Below, in pieces: positions 1 to 8,966 of a stretch of DNA of 35,772 bases (position 1 is the stretch's first letter; each line of letters begins with the position of its first letter). The position numbers and the translations under genes were made by a program. Source of the stretch: Syntrophobacter sp. SbD1 (lineage in GTDB: Bacteria > Desulfobacterota > Syntrophobacteria > Syntrophobacterales > Syntrophobacteraceae). Below the pieces are notes generated by a model. The model saw only the letters and a program-made list of their open reading frames with translations. It did no database searches and was not told the origin of the DNA. The stretch spans positions 1 to 35,772 of the forward strand of contig OMOE01000157.1 of the NCBI GenBank assembly GCA_900290365.1, given 5' to 3'.

Positions 1-417
1 AAGATGTCCCTGCACCGGGATTCCGGCTTCCACCATTGCCCTGACCTGGGGGACGACTCTTGCACCACCTTCAAGCTTTACACCCCCGGCCCTGGCTTCC
101 TTCATAAAACGGCCTGCATTTATCAGCGCCTGCTCGACGCTCGCCTGATAGGACATGAAAGGCATATCGCCTATTACCATGGCCCGATTTGCCCCTCTGC
201 TGACCGCCAACGTGTGGTGCAGCATCTCGGCCATTCCGACAGAAAGGGTGTCCTCAAGGCCCAAGACGACCATGGCGAGAGAATCCCCGACAAGCAGCAT
301 ATCGACTCCGCTTTTGTCCGCCAACAAAGCGGTAGGGTAATCGTATGCGGTAATTTCGGTGAGTTTGCGCCGGCCTTTGGCTCCAATGATCTCAGGAACT
401 GTTACTTTTTTGCCCAT
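1..417 (-). CDS. panB: 3-methyl-2-oxobutanoate hydroxymethyltransferase, N-terminal part (runs off left edge)
   Basis: Ketopantoate hydroxymethyltransferase transfers a hydroxymethyl group from 5,10-methylene-THF to 2-oxoisovalerate, the first committed step of pantothenate and CoA synthesis in the cytoplasm. The first 139 codons are present and open to the window edge; the family is usually about 260-280 aa, so roughly the C-terminal half is missing. Visible family signatures are TAYDYPTA (residues 23-30), VGDSL with the metal ligand D45, D84 in IGDMPFM, and K114/E116 in VKLEGG. These align with the metal- and substrate-binding positions of E. coli PanB. ATG at 417 is preceded by AGGAG seven bases upstream. 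It is divergent from the FmdB-like gene across about 218 bp in which I see no gene. Confidence 0.95.
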   Translation of the reverse strand, partial: MGKKVTVPEIIGAKGRRKLTEITAYDYPTALLADKSGVDMLLVGDSLAMVVLGLEDTLSVGMAEMLHHTLAVSRGANRAMVIGDMPFMSYQASVEQALINAGRFMKEARAGGVKLEGGARVVPQVRAMVEAGIPVQGHL

Positions 418-635
418 CTGGCTTCTCCTTTTTTTACTCGAGCGGCATAGCGGCCTGCCCGGTAGGTTGATGCAGGGAAAGTCCTAAAAAAATCCTCCTA
501 GGGACAGGCGGGATTATACATTAAAAAAAGACAAGAATCGAGACAGGAGAACAGGGACCCAAGCCATGGTTTGAATCTAATTGCAAGAATGCTTATTTAT
601 AATAATAATCCGTCAAGAAAGGTCAGGGTTGGAAA

Positions 636-869
636 ATGCCTCTTTACGAATATAGGTGTACAAAATGTGGCGACACCTTTGAACAACTTATTTTGGGCGA
701 AAGTGAGCCGATGAGTTGTCCGAAGTGCCAGGGAGAAGTGGAGAAGCTGATATCGTCGTTTAGCATAGATATTTCCGACGAAATTTGCGCCAAAGTCCCC
801 CGAGGGGAACAAAGAGAGCGGTGCACCGCGTGCAAGCGGGAACCCGCCCAATGCCCTTTTGGAGCCTGA
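636..869 (+). CDS. FmdB-family zinc-ribbon protein
   Basis: A 77-residue protein opening MPLYEYRCTKCG, the hallmark of the FmdB/CxxC_CXXC_SSSS family of putative regulatory zinc ribbons. Two CxxC knuckles are visible (CTKC at 9-12, CPKC at 28-31), followed by a serine-containing stretch. A C-terminal Cys cluster (CTACK and CPFGA) may form a second metal site. The biochemical role of the family is poorly defined; FmdB was named from an amide-regulated operon. The stop is 18 bp from the stop of the convergent ACT-domain gene. Family assignment is strong; function is not known. Confidence 0.85.
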   Translation: MPLYEYRCTKCGDTFEQLILGESEPMSCPKCQGEVEKLISSFSIDISDEICAKVPRGEQRERCTACKREPAQCPFGA

Positions 870-887
870 GAATTCGGTGAGAATTTT

Positions 888-1322
888 TCAGATCGCGAAG
901 AGCTTCTCTGCCTCTATGATAGTTAAATTATTGTCCTTAAGAATTCTCAGCGCCTCATCCAGATTGTCTAATCGGAATATGATCACCGCGTTGGCGCTGC
1001 TTTGCCGGCCGAAGGCGTACATGTATTCAACATTGAGATTGGCTTTTTGCAGAATACGAAGAATGTGATGCAGTCCGCCCGACTGGTCAGAAACCTCGAC
1101 TGCGACTACGTCGGTGGCGGCTACCGTGAAGCCGGCTTTCTTAAGTTCTTCTTTGGCTTTGTTGCAATCGTTTACTATCAGGCGCAAGATGCCGAAGTCC
1201 GAGGTATCCGCGAGTGATAGCGCGCGTATATCAATGTTGGCCCCGGCCAGAATCCTGGTCACCTCCGCCAGTCGCCCAGCCTTGTTTTCGAGAAAAACGG
1301 AAATCTGTTCCACATGATCCAT
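888..1322 (-). CDS. Tandem ACT-domain protein, probable amino-acid-binding regulator
   Basis: A 144-residue protein made almost only of two ACT domains. The first runs from about residue 4 ([20 protein letters not shown], the typical ACT opening with the GRL turn) to 70, the second from about 72 to 140 ([20 protein letters not shown]). ACT domains bind amino acids allosterically. Stand-alone tandem ACT proteins of this size in anaerobic proteobacteria often sit beside acyl-CoA ligase genes, but none is adjacent here. ATG at 1322 is chosen because AAGGAGG lies seven bases upstream; an open frame reaches 1391 but starts with non-conserved sequence. Ligand and target are unknown. Confidence 0.85.
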   Translation of the reverse strand: MDHVEQISVFLENKAGRLAEVTRILAGANIDIRALSLADTSDFGILRLIVNDCNKAKEELKKAGFTVAATDVVAVEVSDQSGGLHHILRILQKANLNVEYMYAFGRQSSANAVIIFRLDNLDEALRILKDNNLTIIEAEKLFAI

Positions 1323-1545
1323 GGAAGTCCTCCTTAAAGGCGAGCAACAAAAGGTCGAGGAACAAAAAGGGCTGTAGATTACCGTATCCACAGCCAGGGA
1401 AGAGGTTAGAGCCGTAGATTCGAATTGTCAATCAAAAGGTATTCCATGTTAATTCTGTAGTTGAGTTTAGCTGTTGCCGATATCAACGGGGATGGAGTAT
1501 ATTTTTGAGAGTTTTTGGAGTTGGGCGAACAAAGGGGCGGACCGG

Positions 1546-2766
1546 ATGAAAAATGATGAATGCGCACGGCACAAATTGGACGAAATGGTCGATTTCATTC
1601 GAAATGAGTCACAAGTTGAAACTAAGTGGGAAAACCGGCGCAACAGTATTCTTGAAAATCATCCTTTCCTTGTCGGCTATGCATTTTTGATTTGTGTTGC
1701 TCTTGTTTTCACAGTCGCTCACCTGATGGTTTTCGCAATATCCCTCCTTTTCCTTTTCTTTATATCCGATTTCATGACCAGGGACGTCCACCGCGTAGCT
1801 CCGTTCCTGCCGAAGGCGCTGCTTTTTTCGATCCTCTACATCCTGGTTATTTCAGTTATCATACTGGTCACTTTCAGAGTCGTTCCGATGATGTTGAAGA
1901 ACCTCCCGGAACTCTCAAACCAGCTCAAGGTCGAGATCGTTAAAGACCTCAAGGACGCAAACCAAAAATGGAACCTCTCGGCATATATAGACGTCGATGA
2001 GTTGAAAGGCTCGATTCTAAAGGCAAGCACGGGCATTTTACAGTTTCTGGCGACCAGCCTGACCCCGCTATATAAAGGATTTATTGAGTTCATTTTCGCG
2101 CTGGGAATCAACCTGTTTTTCTATTTCGAGTCTGAAAAAGTCGAACAGGCTTTTACCCGAAATCCAACCAGCCTTATGACTTTTATATTCAAGTTTATGC
2201 AGATGAGGCTGAGAATATTCTATGTATTTTTCAGACGGGTTATGGGAGGACAGTTGATAATCGCTGTTATAAACACTCTCATCTCGTCGATCGTTATTTT
2301 CGGACTGGGGCTTCGCCATGCATTTTTGATGATTTTTGTGGTCTTTTTCTGCGGACTTTTCCCTGTTGTCGGCAACCTCATGTCAAACAGTGTTTTGACT
2401 ATAAACGCTTTTGTATCCACAGGGATGTTTGGAACGTCGATCTGCCTTATCATGCTGGTCGGCGTCCACAAGATGGAGTATTTTCTCAATTCGAAAATAA
2501 TTGGCGGTATAGTGCACCTGCCGATGGCCGTTTCTTTGGGAGCGCTGATTTTTTGTGATGTGCTGCTGGGAATTCCAGGCCTGATTTTGGCCATACCGCT
2601 TGCTCTTTTCGTGCGGCACGAGTTCGAACACATCTCCGGACTTCCTCTAAATCTGCCCGAAGAAGGAAGTGAGGCCGCCCACAGCCCTATTATAGGTATC
2701 CCAGTGGACGTGCGGGTCTGCGACGAAGTTGATGAGAAGGGCAGGGCGGCAGGCAAAATAAGGTAA
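1546..2766 (+). CDS. AI-2E family (PerM/YdiK-type) membrane transporter, copy 1
   Basis: Polytopic inner-membrane protein of about 406 aa with the family layout: paired N-terminal hydrophobic segments (around YAFLICVALVFTVAHLMVFA), a soluble middle region after PMMLKNLPELSNQ, and a C-terminal group of helices containing the conserved GLFPVVGN and DVLLGIPGLILAIPLA stretches. Members export varied small molecules or ions; naming as an AI-2 exporter is historical. The start is uncertain: the frame is open from a TTG at 1474 and an ATG at 1492. ATG 1546 has the best ribosome site (AAGGGG, eight bases upstream). The C-terminal tail after the last helix (about 40 residues) is charged. Its stop is 3 bp from the stop of the convergent downstream gene. 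A second paralogue lies at 31825. Confidence 0.8.
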   Translation: MKNDECARHKLDEMVDFIRNESQVETKWENRRNSILENHPFLVGYAFLICVALVFTVAHLMVFAISLLFLFFISDFMTRDVHRVAPFLPKALLFSILYILVISVIILVTFRVVPMMLKNLPELSNQLKVEIVKDLKDANQKWNLSAYIDVDELKGSILKASTGILQFLATSLTPLYKGFIEFIFALGINLFFYFESEKVEQAFTRNPTSLMTFIFKFMQMRLRIFYVFFRRVMGGQLIIAVINTLISSIVIFGLGLRHAFLMIFVVFFCGLFPVVGNLMSNSVLTINAFVSTGMFGTSICLIMLVGVHKMEYFLNSKIIGGIVHLPMAVSLGALIFCDVLLGIPGLILAIPLALFVRHEFEHISGLPLNLPEEGSEAAHSPIIGIPVDVRVCDEVDEKGRAAGKIR

Positions 2767-2769
2767 AAA

Positions 2770-3552
2770 TCAAATCAGATCATACCCGATCCTGTTGAGA
2801 ATCGATCCCAGCCGCTCGCCACCGGCGTTGTTGGCAAAATAGATGTCGAGGCAGCGGGCGATTATTGCCAGGACCTCACTTTTCGAATGGATTCTTCCCA
2901 GATCTTTTCCCAATTGCGGATGACGACCAAGTTTGCCCCCTACCATCATGCGCCAGCCTTTTTGCGCTTCTTCTATTGCACCGGAAGGACATGCGCTGAT
3001 GCACTTTCCGCACATTATGCATTTGGTCCCGTCGATTATAGGCGCATCAAATCCGGGCTGCACCCGGAGGGCGCCTTCAATGCAGGAGGATGAACAGGCT
3101 GCGCAGCCTGTACAGGAATTATCCAGGACCCGAGGGCGCAAGGCGCCGATGATGCCGATATCGACAATTTGAGGACGCGAACAACCGTTTGGGCAATCGG
3201 CAATGCAGATACGGAATTCGTGGTGCATTTTCAGAGGGCCGCCGACCCGCTCCTTGAGAAAATCCGCGAGGTTTCGACTCAAAAGCATCTTTTCGACTTC
3301 AGCGGCAAGTGCTTCGCTTTCAAGCGTCCGGTTTTCACAGCCGCCTGAGCCAAAGCATGTATCTATTTGAAACCCTTTGGTTTCAATGGCGTTTCCGGAC
3401 AGATGCTTCTTCCTGCAGTCCTGGACATGTTTTAGCAATACCAGGCTCGAATCCTGCTCGGAGGCTTCCTTTTCGACCTCTCGCCGCACTCTTGAGCGTA
3501 CAAAGAATGGCACCTTTGCTACAGCCTTTTCAGCCTCTTGTGTCCAGATCAT
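2770..3552 (-). CDS. Small siroheme sulfite/nitrite-reductase-like protein with PCP-reductase and dicluster ferredoxin domains
   Basis: A 260-residue redox protein. Residues 1-40 (MIWTQEAEKAVAKVPFFVRS onward) resemble the short PCP-reductase domain found at the C-terminus of light-independent protochlorophyllide reductase subunit B. A siroheme/[4Fe-4S] signature follows: C66-x5-C72 and C116-x3-C120, the pattern of sulfite and nitrite reductases. Two [4Fe-4S] ferredoxin motifs sit at C147/150/153/157 and C178/181/184/188. At 260 aa it is far shorter than DsrA or DsrB and closer to small assimilatory-type reductases, with a ferredoxin insertion. ATG 3552 has GGAG eight bases upstream; ATG 3558 and a TTG at 3567 are alternatives. 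Substrate (sulfite, nitrite or other) cannot be read from sequence. Confidence 0.75.
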   Translation of the reverse strand: MIWTQEAEKAVAKVPFFVRSRVRREVEKEASEQDSSLVLLKHVQDCRKKHLSGNAIETKGFQIDTCFGSGGCENRTLESEALAAEVEKMLLSRNLADFLKERVGGPLKMHHEFRICIADCPNGCSRPQIVDIGIIGALRPRVLDNSCTGCAACSSSCIEGALRVQPGFDAPIIDGTKCIMCGKCISACPSGAIEEAQKGWRMMVGGKLGRHPQLGKDLGRIHSKSEVLAIIARCLDIYFANNAGGERLGSILNRIGYDLI

Positions 3553-3644
3553 TTCCATTACTCCCAACCGGGCAGTTTCGAGTTTTTAGTTTTCAGTTAT
3601 CCAAATCAATTTACTACATTTTACATCGGTTCTATTGTTTGGCA

Positions 3645-3658
3645 TTGACTTAGATCAA
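3645..3658. promoter_or_regulatory. FNR/CRP-family-like operator palindrome
   Basis: TTGACTTAGATCAA has arms TTGAC and ATCAA around TTAG, close to the TTGAT-N4-ATCAA consensus of FNR-type regulators. It sits in the divergent promoter region between the sulfite-reductase-like gene (start 3552) and cfa (start 3748), about 90 bp from each. The TTGACT half could also serve as a -35 box, with AT-rich TTATATT 19 bases on. This is a consensus match only. Confidence 0.4.
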
Positions 3659-3747
3659 TTCAGGTACTCTTATATTCAGAGTGTCGGGAACGCTTCCCAT
3701 CTTTTTTTCCCGGTCTTCATTTAAACCTGTCCAAAGGAGACATCCGA

Positions 3748-4950
3748 ATGAAGAGAGCGCTCAGGGAGCTTGCCGCGGCAATAAACAGGGCAGATCCGGA
3801 AGCTGCTTTTGTTTTCAAACTGTGGAATGGAGAAGTAATAGAATATGGCTCCAGGCCTAAAACAACCCTTGTAATCAAGTCTTCGAGAGTTCTTGGAGAA
3901 CTCTTCAGCAAAGGGTTTCTGGGTTTTGGCGAAGCGTACACGGAGGGCGGTCTGGAGGTCGAGGGCGACCTGCAGGAACTGCTGCGGTTGGGCATTATCG
4001 GTCACTTTAGCAAGAAGGCCCTGCTGAGACAACATTTAAGACTCCTGCCTTTTTATCTGAAGACGATGCCAACCATGAAGTGGTCTCGGAAAAATATAGC
4101 GCACCACTACGACCTCACCGCCGAATTTTACTCTCTTTTTCTGGATGAAACCCTCACTTATTCCTGTGGCTATTTCACCAATGAGAATGATTCACTCGCC
4201 GACGCGCAACATCAAAAGTATGAGCATATTGCTCGAAAACTGATGCTGAGCCCGGAAGATACCCTTGTTGACGTCGGATGCGGCTGGGGCGGGATGCTTG
4301 TGCATTCTGCGCTCAAACACGGCATTAGCGGGGTTGGGATTACTCTTTCGTCGAATCAGCATCAACATGGATGCCGAAAGATAGAAGACCTTGGACTGAG
4401 TGATCGAATCGAGGTTAGATTGCAGGACTACAGGCAGCTTGCCGGTAAGTTCGATAAATTCGTATCTATAGGTATGTTCGAACACGTAGGGAAAAGGTTC
4501 ATTCCGGCTTATATGAGACAGGTGTTCGAGCTTCTGAAGGAGGGCGGGATCGGCCTGCTGCATACAATCTCAGGAGAACTCGAGTATGCCACCGATGCTT
4601 GGACGTTGCGCTATATTTTCCCCGGCGGCTACATTCCCAGTCTGTCGGAGACAATCCGGGAGATGGGGCGGGCGGGTTTGTGCGTTCTGGACGTCGAGGG
4701 TCTGCGAATGCAATATGCCAGGACGCTCGATCACTGGATAGCGAATTTCGAAAGAAACATCGACAAAATACAGGAATTATTCGACGAGAGGTTTGTCCGT
4801 ATGTGGAGGCTGTACCTCAATTCCTCGTCGGCATCGTTCAAATACGGCGCCAATCGGATCTACCAGATACTTTTTACAAAAGGGCTGAACAACCATTTGC
4901 CGATCACTCGAGAGTATATGTACAAAATTAGGAATGAGAATCGCTTTTAA
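3748..4950 (+). CDS. cfa: Cyclopropane-fatty-acyl-phospholipid synthase
   Basis: A 400-residue SAM-dependent methyltransferase that adds a methylene bridge to unsaturated acyl chains of membrane phospholipids. An N-terminal lipid-binding region (residues 1-115, with FGEAYTEGGLEVEGDL) is followed by the methyltransferase fold: HHYDLTAEFYSLFLD, the YSCGYF motif, the SAM loop VDVGCGWGGM near residue 175, MFEHVG carrying the catalytic-region Glu/His, and IFPGGYIPS. Length matches bacterial CFA synthases. ATG 3748 has AAAGGAG upstream. It is divergent from the sulfite-reductase-like gene and may share the palindrome at 3645. No obvious partner gene is nearby; in many bacteria cfa responds to stationary phase or membrane stress. 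Confidence 0.93.
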   Translation: MKRALRELAAAINRADPEAAFVFKLWNGEVIEYGSRPKTTLVIKSSRVLGELFSKGFLGFGEAYTEGGLEVEGDLQELLRLGIIGHFSKKALLRQHLRLLPFYLKTMPTMKWSRKNIAHHYDLTAEFYSLFLDETLTYSCGYFTNENDSLADAQHQKYEHIARKLMLSPEDTLVDVGCGWGGMLVHSALKHGISGVGITLSSNQHQHGCRKIEDLGLSDRIEVRLQDYRQLAGKFDKFVSIGMFEHVGKRFIPAYMRQVFELLKEGGIGLLHTISGELEYATDAWTLRYIFPGGYIPSLSETIREMGRAGLCVLDVEGLRMQYARTLDHWIANFERNIDKIQELFDERFVRMWRLYLNSSSASFKYGANRIYQILFTKGLNNHLPITREYMYKIRNENRF

Positions 4951-4965
4951 TTCGTAATTCCTAAT
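4927..4965. terminator. Possible bidirectional hairpin between convergent cfa and mtnA
   Basis: ATTAGGAAT (4927-4935) and ATTCCTAAT (4957-4965) are perfect 9-bp inverted arms around a 21-base spacer that includes the cfa stop codon; CGTTTT follows. The position between two convergent genes fits a terminator. The stem is AT-rich and the loop long, so the call is weak. Confidence 0.35.
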
Positions 4966-4974
4966 CGTTTTCAA

Positions 4975-6024
4975 TCATACCTGTAAAGCCTTCCGTATCG
5001 ATTTGGAAAAAGGTTTTCTCAACATGCCCACTTCGGTGACTATTCCGGAGATATACTTGTTGGGCGTGACGTCGAACGCCGGATTTAGAGCGTTTATGCC
5101 GTCGGGTGCTATCTGTTTGCCACAAAAGTGCGTGACCTCTTTGGGGTCCCTTTGCTCGATGGGGATTCCGTTTCCGTCCGTTAGGCCAGGATCTATGGTC
5201 GAACGGGGCGCTGCCACGTAGAAAGGAATATCGTGAGTCCTGGCGAGAACTGCAACCATGTAGGTACCTATCTTGTTTGCGGTGTCTCCGTTCGCGGCAA
5301 TTCTGTCAGCGCCGACAACGACTACGTCGATTCTGCCCTGGCTCATCAGGCTGCCTACGGCATTGTCCGTGATGAGAGTGACAGGAATTCCCGCGCGCAT
5401 AAGTTCGAATACGGTGAGCCTGGCGCCCTGGAGGAAAGGCCTTGTTTCGCAGGAAAATACGCTGATTGTGGGGTCTGCCTCGAAAGCAGCCCGGATTACC
5501 CCTACGGCTGTGCCGTAATCTGCGGTCGCAAGCGCACCGGCATTGCAGTAAGTGAGAATTTTCGCCCCCATTGGTATCACTTCGCGTCCCCATTTGCCGA
5601 TCTGCCGATTTGAGGCGATATCTTCGTTCAAAATGGCGTTGGCATCCGCCACAATGAGTTCCTTGAGTTCGACAATGCCGAGCTTTGGGTTTTCCACGAC
5701 AATTGAGTACAATCTTTCGACTGCCCAGCCCAGGTTTGCCCCGGTTGGGCGCGCATCTTTGACTTTTAGGCAAATCCTGGAGAATTTCCGCCTGAATTCC
5801 TTTGGATCATCAGTTTGGATAGACCTGGCGCCAAGGGCCAGGGCAAGTGCCCCGGCAACTCCTACAGCAGGAGCTCCCCGGATGGCCATCGTCTTTATCG
5901 CTCCTATCACCTGTTCGGGTGTTGTACAGTGAAGGAACTTTTCCTGGTGCGGTAATATTCTCTGATCGAGTATGGCTACGGCGTCACCATCCCAATAAAT
6001 CGGCGGAAAACATCTCTGCGACAT
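4975..6024 (-). CDS. mtnA: S-methyl-5-thioribose-1-phosphate isomerase
   Basis: A 349-residue enzyme of the methionine salvage pathway, converting 5-methylthioribose-1-phosphate to 5-methylthioribulose-1-phosphate. Diagnostic motifs are MAIRGAPAVGVAGALALALG (about residue 46), ILTYCNAGALATADYGTAVG carrying the catalytic Cys, and VVVGADRIAANGDTANKIGT carrying the catalytic Asp. These separate MtnA from eIF2B-type and ribose-1,5-bisphosphate isomerase relatives, although that last activity cannot be fully excluded. It lies 26 bp downstream of gatB on the same strand, probably co-transcribed. No other mtn gene is in the window. Confidence 0.92.
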   Translation of the reverse strand: MSQRCFPPIYWDGDAVAILDQRILPHQEKFLHCTTPEQVIGAIKTMAIRGAPAVGVAGALALALGARSIQTDDPKEFRRKFSRICLKVKDARPTGANLGWAVERLYSIVVENPKLGIVELKELIVADANAILNEDIASNRQIGKWGREVIPMGAKILTYCNAGALATADYGTAVGVIRAAFEADPTISVFSCETRPFLQGARLTVFELMRAGIPVTLITDNAVGSLMSQGRIDVVVVGADRIAANGDTANKIGTYMVAVLARTHDIPFYVAAPRSTIDPGLTDGNGIPIEQRDPKEVTHFCGKQIAPDGINALNPAFDVTPNKYISGIVTEVGMLRKPFSKSIRKALQV

Positions 6025-6050
6025 TAAGATCTCCTAACGATTTTTCTTGT

Positions 6051-7481
6051 TCACCCTGCGAGTTTTTTTCTGAGAATTTCGTTTACTAGCTGCGGATTTG
6101 CCTTTCCTTTGGTATTCCTCATGACCTGTCCGACGAAAAAGCCGAAGAGTTTTTCTTTCCCAGCTCGGAACTGTTCGACTTCTTTCGGGTTTTCTTGAAG
6201 AACCCCTTCGATGGCGGACTCTATTTCCGATTCATCGCTTACTTGCACCAGTCCTTCTTCATCCACAATCCGGCGCGCTGACCTGCCGCCGGTATACATT
6301 CGTTCGAAAACTCCCTTGGCGATTTTGCCGCTGATCACCCCGGAATCAAGCAGTTCCAAAAGCTCTGCCAGGTTTTCCGGAGATACCGGGCAGTCTTCGA
6401 TATCGCGATCATCGCGGTTAAGCTCACGCAGAAGCTCCGACATTATCCAGTTGCTGAGCGTCTTCGGATGTGGAAATTTTTCCACTGCCGCTTCAAAGTA
6501 ATTTGCAAGGGCCTTCGATGAAGTAAGCACCTTCGCATCATAGGGCGGCAGAGCGTAGTCTTTTATGAATCGCTCCCGCTTTGCTTCGGGTAGTTCGGGC
6601 AGGCTGGCGAGGACCTCGCTTACCCAGTCTTCGCTAACCACAATCGGAACCAGATCGGGATCGGGAAAATAGCGATAATCATGGGCATCTTCCTTGCCGC
6701 GCATACTGAGAGTTAAGTTGCGCCCCGCATCCCACAGCCTGCTTTCCTGAACCAGTACTTCACCGCGCTCCAGCATGACCTTCTGCCTTCGAATCTCGAA
6801 CTCCAGGGCTTTTTGGACGTTTTTGAAGGAGTTCATATTCTTGAGCTCGACCTTTGTGCCAAGGGTGCTCGTACCGGTGGGCCGAATCGAGATATTTGCG
6901 TCGCACCTCATGCTGCCTTCTTCCATGTTGCCGTCGCAGATATCGAGGTAACGAAGGATTTCCCGAATGGTCCTCAGATAGGCGGCCGCTTCTTCAGGTG
7001 TGGGCAAATCCGGCTCACTCACTATTTCAATAAGGGGAACGCCTGTCCTGTTGAGATCGACATAGCTGACCGGCTGATGTTCATCGTGGATAAGCTTGCC
7101 GGCGTCTTCTTCCATATGTATCCGGTTTATTCTAATCCGCTTGGGGCCGCTGGAGCTTTCGATTTCCACCCAGCCATTACGGGCAAGAGGAAGCTCGTAC
7201 TGAGAAACCTGGTATCCTTTGGGAAGGTCCGGGTAGAAGTAGTTCTTACGGGCAAACTGAGCCAGCGGCGCAATGGAGCAGTGAGTTGCCAACGCCATCC
7301 TGATAGTGTATTCGACGACCCCTCTGTTCAGCACGGGAAGCACCCCTGGCATCCCGAGGCACACGGGGCAGGTATGGGTGTTTGGACTGCCGCCGAATTT
7401 CGTCGAGCATCCGCAGAATATTTTGCTTGCGGTCTTGAGTTGAGCGTGAATTTCGAGTCCTATTACCGGTTCGTATTGCAT
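6051..7481 (-). CDS. gatB: Aspartyl/glutamyl-tRNA(Asn/Gln) amidotransferase subunit B
   Basis: Subunit B of GatCAB, which amidates mischarged Glu-tRNA(Gln) and Asp-tRNA(Asn). About 476 aa, normal for GatB. Signatures: [15 protein letters not shown] at the start, a zinc site built from CGCSTKFG and [37 protein letters not shown] and [18 protein letters not shown]. The C-terminal YqeY-like tail domain runs to [16 protein letters not shown] 7481 (MQYEPVIG) is preferred over an upstream in-frame TTG at 7505 because conservation begins there; AAAGGGA lies 11 bases upstream. gatA and gatC are not adjacent and must lie elsewhere if present. Confidence 0.95.
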   Translation of the reverse strand: MQYEPVIGLEIHAQLKTASKIFCGCSTKFGGSPNTHTCPVCLGMPGVLPVLNRGVVEYTIRMALATHCSIAPLAQFARKNYFYPDLPKGYQVSQYELPLARNGWVEIESSSGPKRIRINRIHMEEDAGKLIHDEHQPVSYVDLNRTGVPLIEIVSEPDLPTPEEAAAYLRTIREILRYLDICDGNMEEGSMRCDANISIRPTGTSTLGTKVELKNMNSFKNVQKALEFEIRRQKVMLERGEVLVQESRLWDAGRNLTLSMRGKEDAHDYRYFPDPDLVPIVVSEDWVSEVLASLPELPEAKRERFIKDYALPPYDAKVLTSSKALANYFEAAVEKFPHPKTLSNWIMSELLRELNRDDRDIEDCPVSPENLAELLELLDSGVISGKIAKGVFERMYTGGRSARRIVDEEGLVQVSDESEIESAIEGVLQENPKEVEQFRAGKEKLFGFFVGQVMRNTKGKANPQLVNEILRKKLAG

Positions 7482-7592
7482 CTGCGGCCGGGTCCCTTTC
7501 AACAAGTTAAAGGATCTAAATAGAAAACGTTTCTCTTTTCAAGACGAAAAATAATAGCGCACATTTTGTGACTCGGATTCTGATTTTCACGA

Positions 7593-7614
7593 TAGTGTAA
7601 CACAATAGACACTA
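7593..7614. promoter_or_regulatory. Inverted repeat TAGTGT-N10-ACACTA upstream of gatB
   Basis: Perfect 6-bp arms separated by ten bases lie in the 309-bp divergent gap between gatB (start 7481) and sucC (start 7791). The spacing of about one helical turn suits a dimeric regulator. No regulator is assigned. The rest of the gap contains no gene I can support. Confidence 0.25.
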
Positions 7615-7671
7615 CCATTTCCATTGTTGTTACCACTGATTTGGAGCCAGTGCGAAATTGCCTTAAAATGT

Positions 7672-7700
7672 TTGACATTGTGATAACTTTCATTTAGGAA
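7672..7700 (+). promoter_or_regulatory. Candidate sigma-70 promoter for sucCD
   Basis: TTGACA at 7672-7677 is a perfect -35 box. At 17-base spacing TAGGAA (7695-7700) is a poor -10 match, so activator help or a different start is possible. It would give a leader of about 80 bases before sucC. Confidence 0.35.
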
Positions 7701-7790
7701 TGGCAGATTCGCAGCGGAGGCCGGCTAGGGTTCTCGTTGGTGAGACGCGGTCTGTACAGATGAAGTGGTTCCGGAATAGCGAGGAAAAAA

Positions 7791-8957
7791 ATGAAAATTC
7801 ATGAGTATCAAGCCAAAGAACTGTTCCAGAAATTTGGTGTTCCCGTGCCTCAAGGCAAAGTTGCCTTTAGTGTTGAGGAAGCCGAAAAGATCGGGGCCGA
7901 ATTGGGCAGGTTCCCGGTTGTGGTAAAAGCCCAAATCCACGCCGGCGGGCGAGGCAAAGGCGGTGGCGTCAAGCTGGCCAAAAACGCGGACGAAGTCAAG
8001 AAATGGGCATCGAGCATTCTTGGGATGACCCTTGTTACCCACCAGACTGGCCCGGAGGGCAGGGTGGTTAAGAAGCTACTTGTCGAAGAGGGGCTTCCGA
8101 TTGAAAAAGAGCTCTACCTCAGCGTTCTTCCGGACCGAGGCACGGCGAAGATCGTCTTTATGGCCAGCGAGGCAGGCGGCATGGACATAGAGGAAGTCGC
8201 GGCCAAAACGCCGGAGAAAATAATCAAGGTTTATATAGACCCGCTTGTCGGCATCAAGGGATATCATGCCAGCGAGCTGGCTTTTGGATTGAACCTTGCG
8301 GGCGATCTCGTGAAGCAGTTTAGCGCTATGGTTTCAAAGCTGTACAAGCTTTGCGTGGACTATGACTGCTCGCTCCTGGAGATCAATCCGCTCATACTGA
8401 CCAAAGACGGCAGCGTTATAGCCCTGGACGCCAAGATCAATTTTGACGATAACGCACTTTACCGGCACAAGGATATCCTGGAATACCGGGACCTCGATGA
8501 AGAAGATCCCTTCGAGGTCGAAGCGTCCAAATACGAGCTAAACTATATCAAGATGCCCGGGGGCAATATCGGGAATATGGTAAACGGCGCAGGCCTGGCC
8601 ATGGCGACCATGGACCTGATTCAGCAGGCGGGGGCGACGCCGGCCAACTTTCTCGATGTCGGCGGGGGGGCGAGCGCGGAGCAGGTGGAAAACGGTTTTC
8701 GTATCATACTGGCTGACCCGTCGGTCAAGGGCGTACTCATAAATATATTCGGCGGCATTCTAAGGTGTGACAGGCTGGCCAATGGTGTGGTCGAAGCTGC
8801 AAAGAAAGTGGGGATAAATGTGCCTGTGGTCATCCGGATGGAAGGGACCAATGTTGAAGAGGGCCGGAGAATCCTCGATGAATCAGGGCTCAATCTTATA
8901 ACGGCAAAGGACGTTTCAGATGCCGCCCAAAAAATAGCAGCTATTGCAAAGGGATAG
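7791..8957 (+). CDS. sucC: Succinyl-CoA ligase (ADP-forming), beta subunit
   Basis: A 388-residue ATP-grasp subunit that binds ADP/ATP and, with SucD, interconverts succinyl-CoA and succinate with substrate-level phosphorylation. Motifs: [20 protein letters not shown] at the start, the ATP-grasp loop [12 protein letters not shown] (about residues 52-63), [24 protein letters not shown], and the CoA-ligase domain with [19 protein letters not shown] and [11 protein letters not shown]. Length is typical. AGCGAGGAAAAAA precedes ATG 7791. It sits 9 bp before sucD and the pair forms an operon. In anaerobes the enzyme serves the TCA cycle in either direction. Confidence 0.97.
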   Translation: MKIHEYQAKELFQKFGVPVPQGKVAFSVEEAEKIGAELGRFPVVVKAQIHAGGRGKGGGVKLAKNADEVKKWASSILGMTLVTHQTGPEGRVVKKLLVEEGLPIEKELYLSVLPDRGTAKIVFMASEAGGMDIEEVAAKTPEKIIKVYIDPLVGIKGYHASELAFGLNLAGDLVKQFSAMVSKLYKLCVDYDCSLLEINPLILTKDGSVIALDAKINFDDNALYRHKDILEYRDLDEEDPFEVEASKYELNYIKMPGGNIGNMVNGAGLAMATMDLIQQAGATPANFLDVGGGASAEQVENGFRIILADPSVKGVLINIFGGILRCDRLANGVVEAAKKVGINVPVVIRMEGTNVEEGRRILDESGLNLITAKDVSDAAQKIAAIAKG

Positions 8958-8966
8958 GAGGATATC

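Noticed and set aside
4..450. 148-codon open frame on the plus strand
   Set aside because: Antisense to panB; the minus-strand reading gives a full set of PanB active-site residues.
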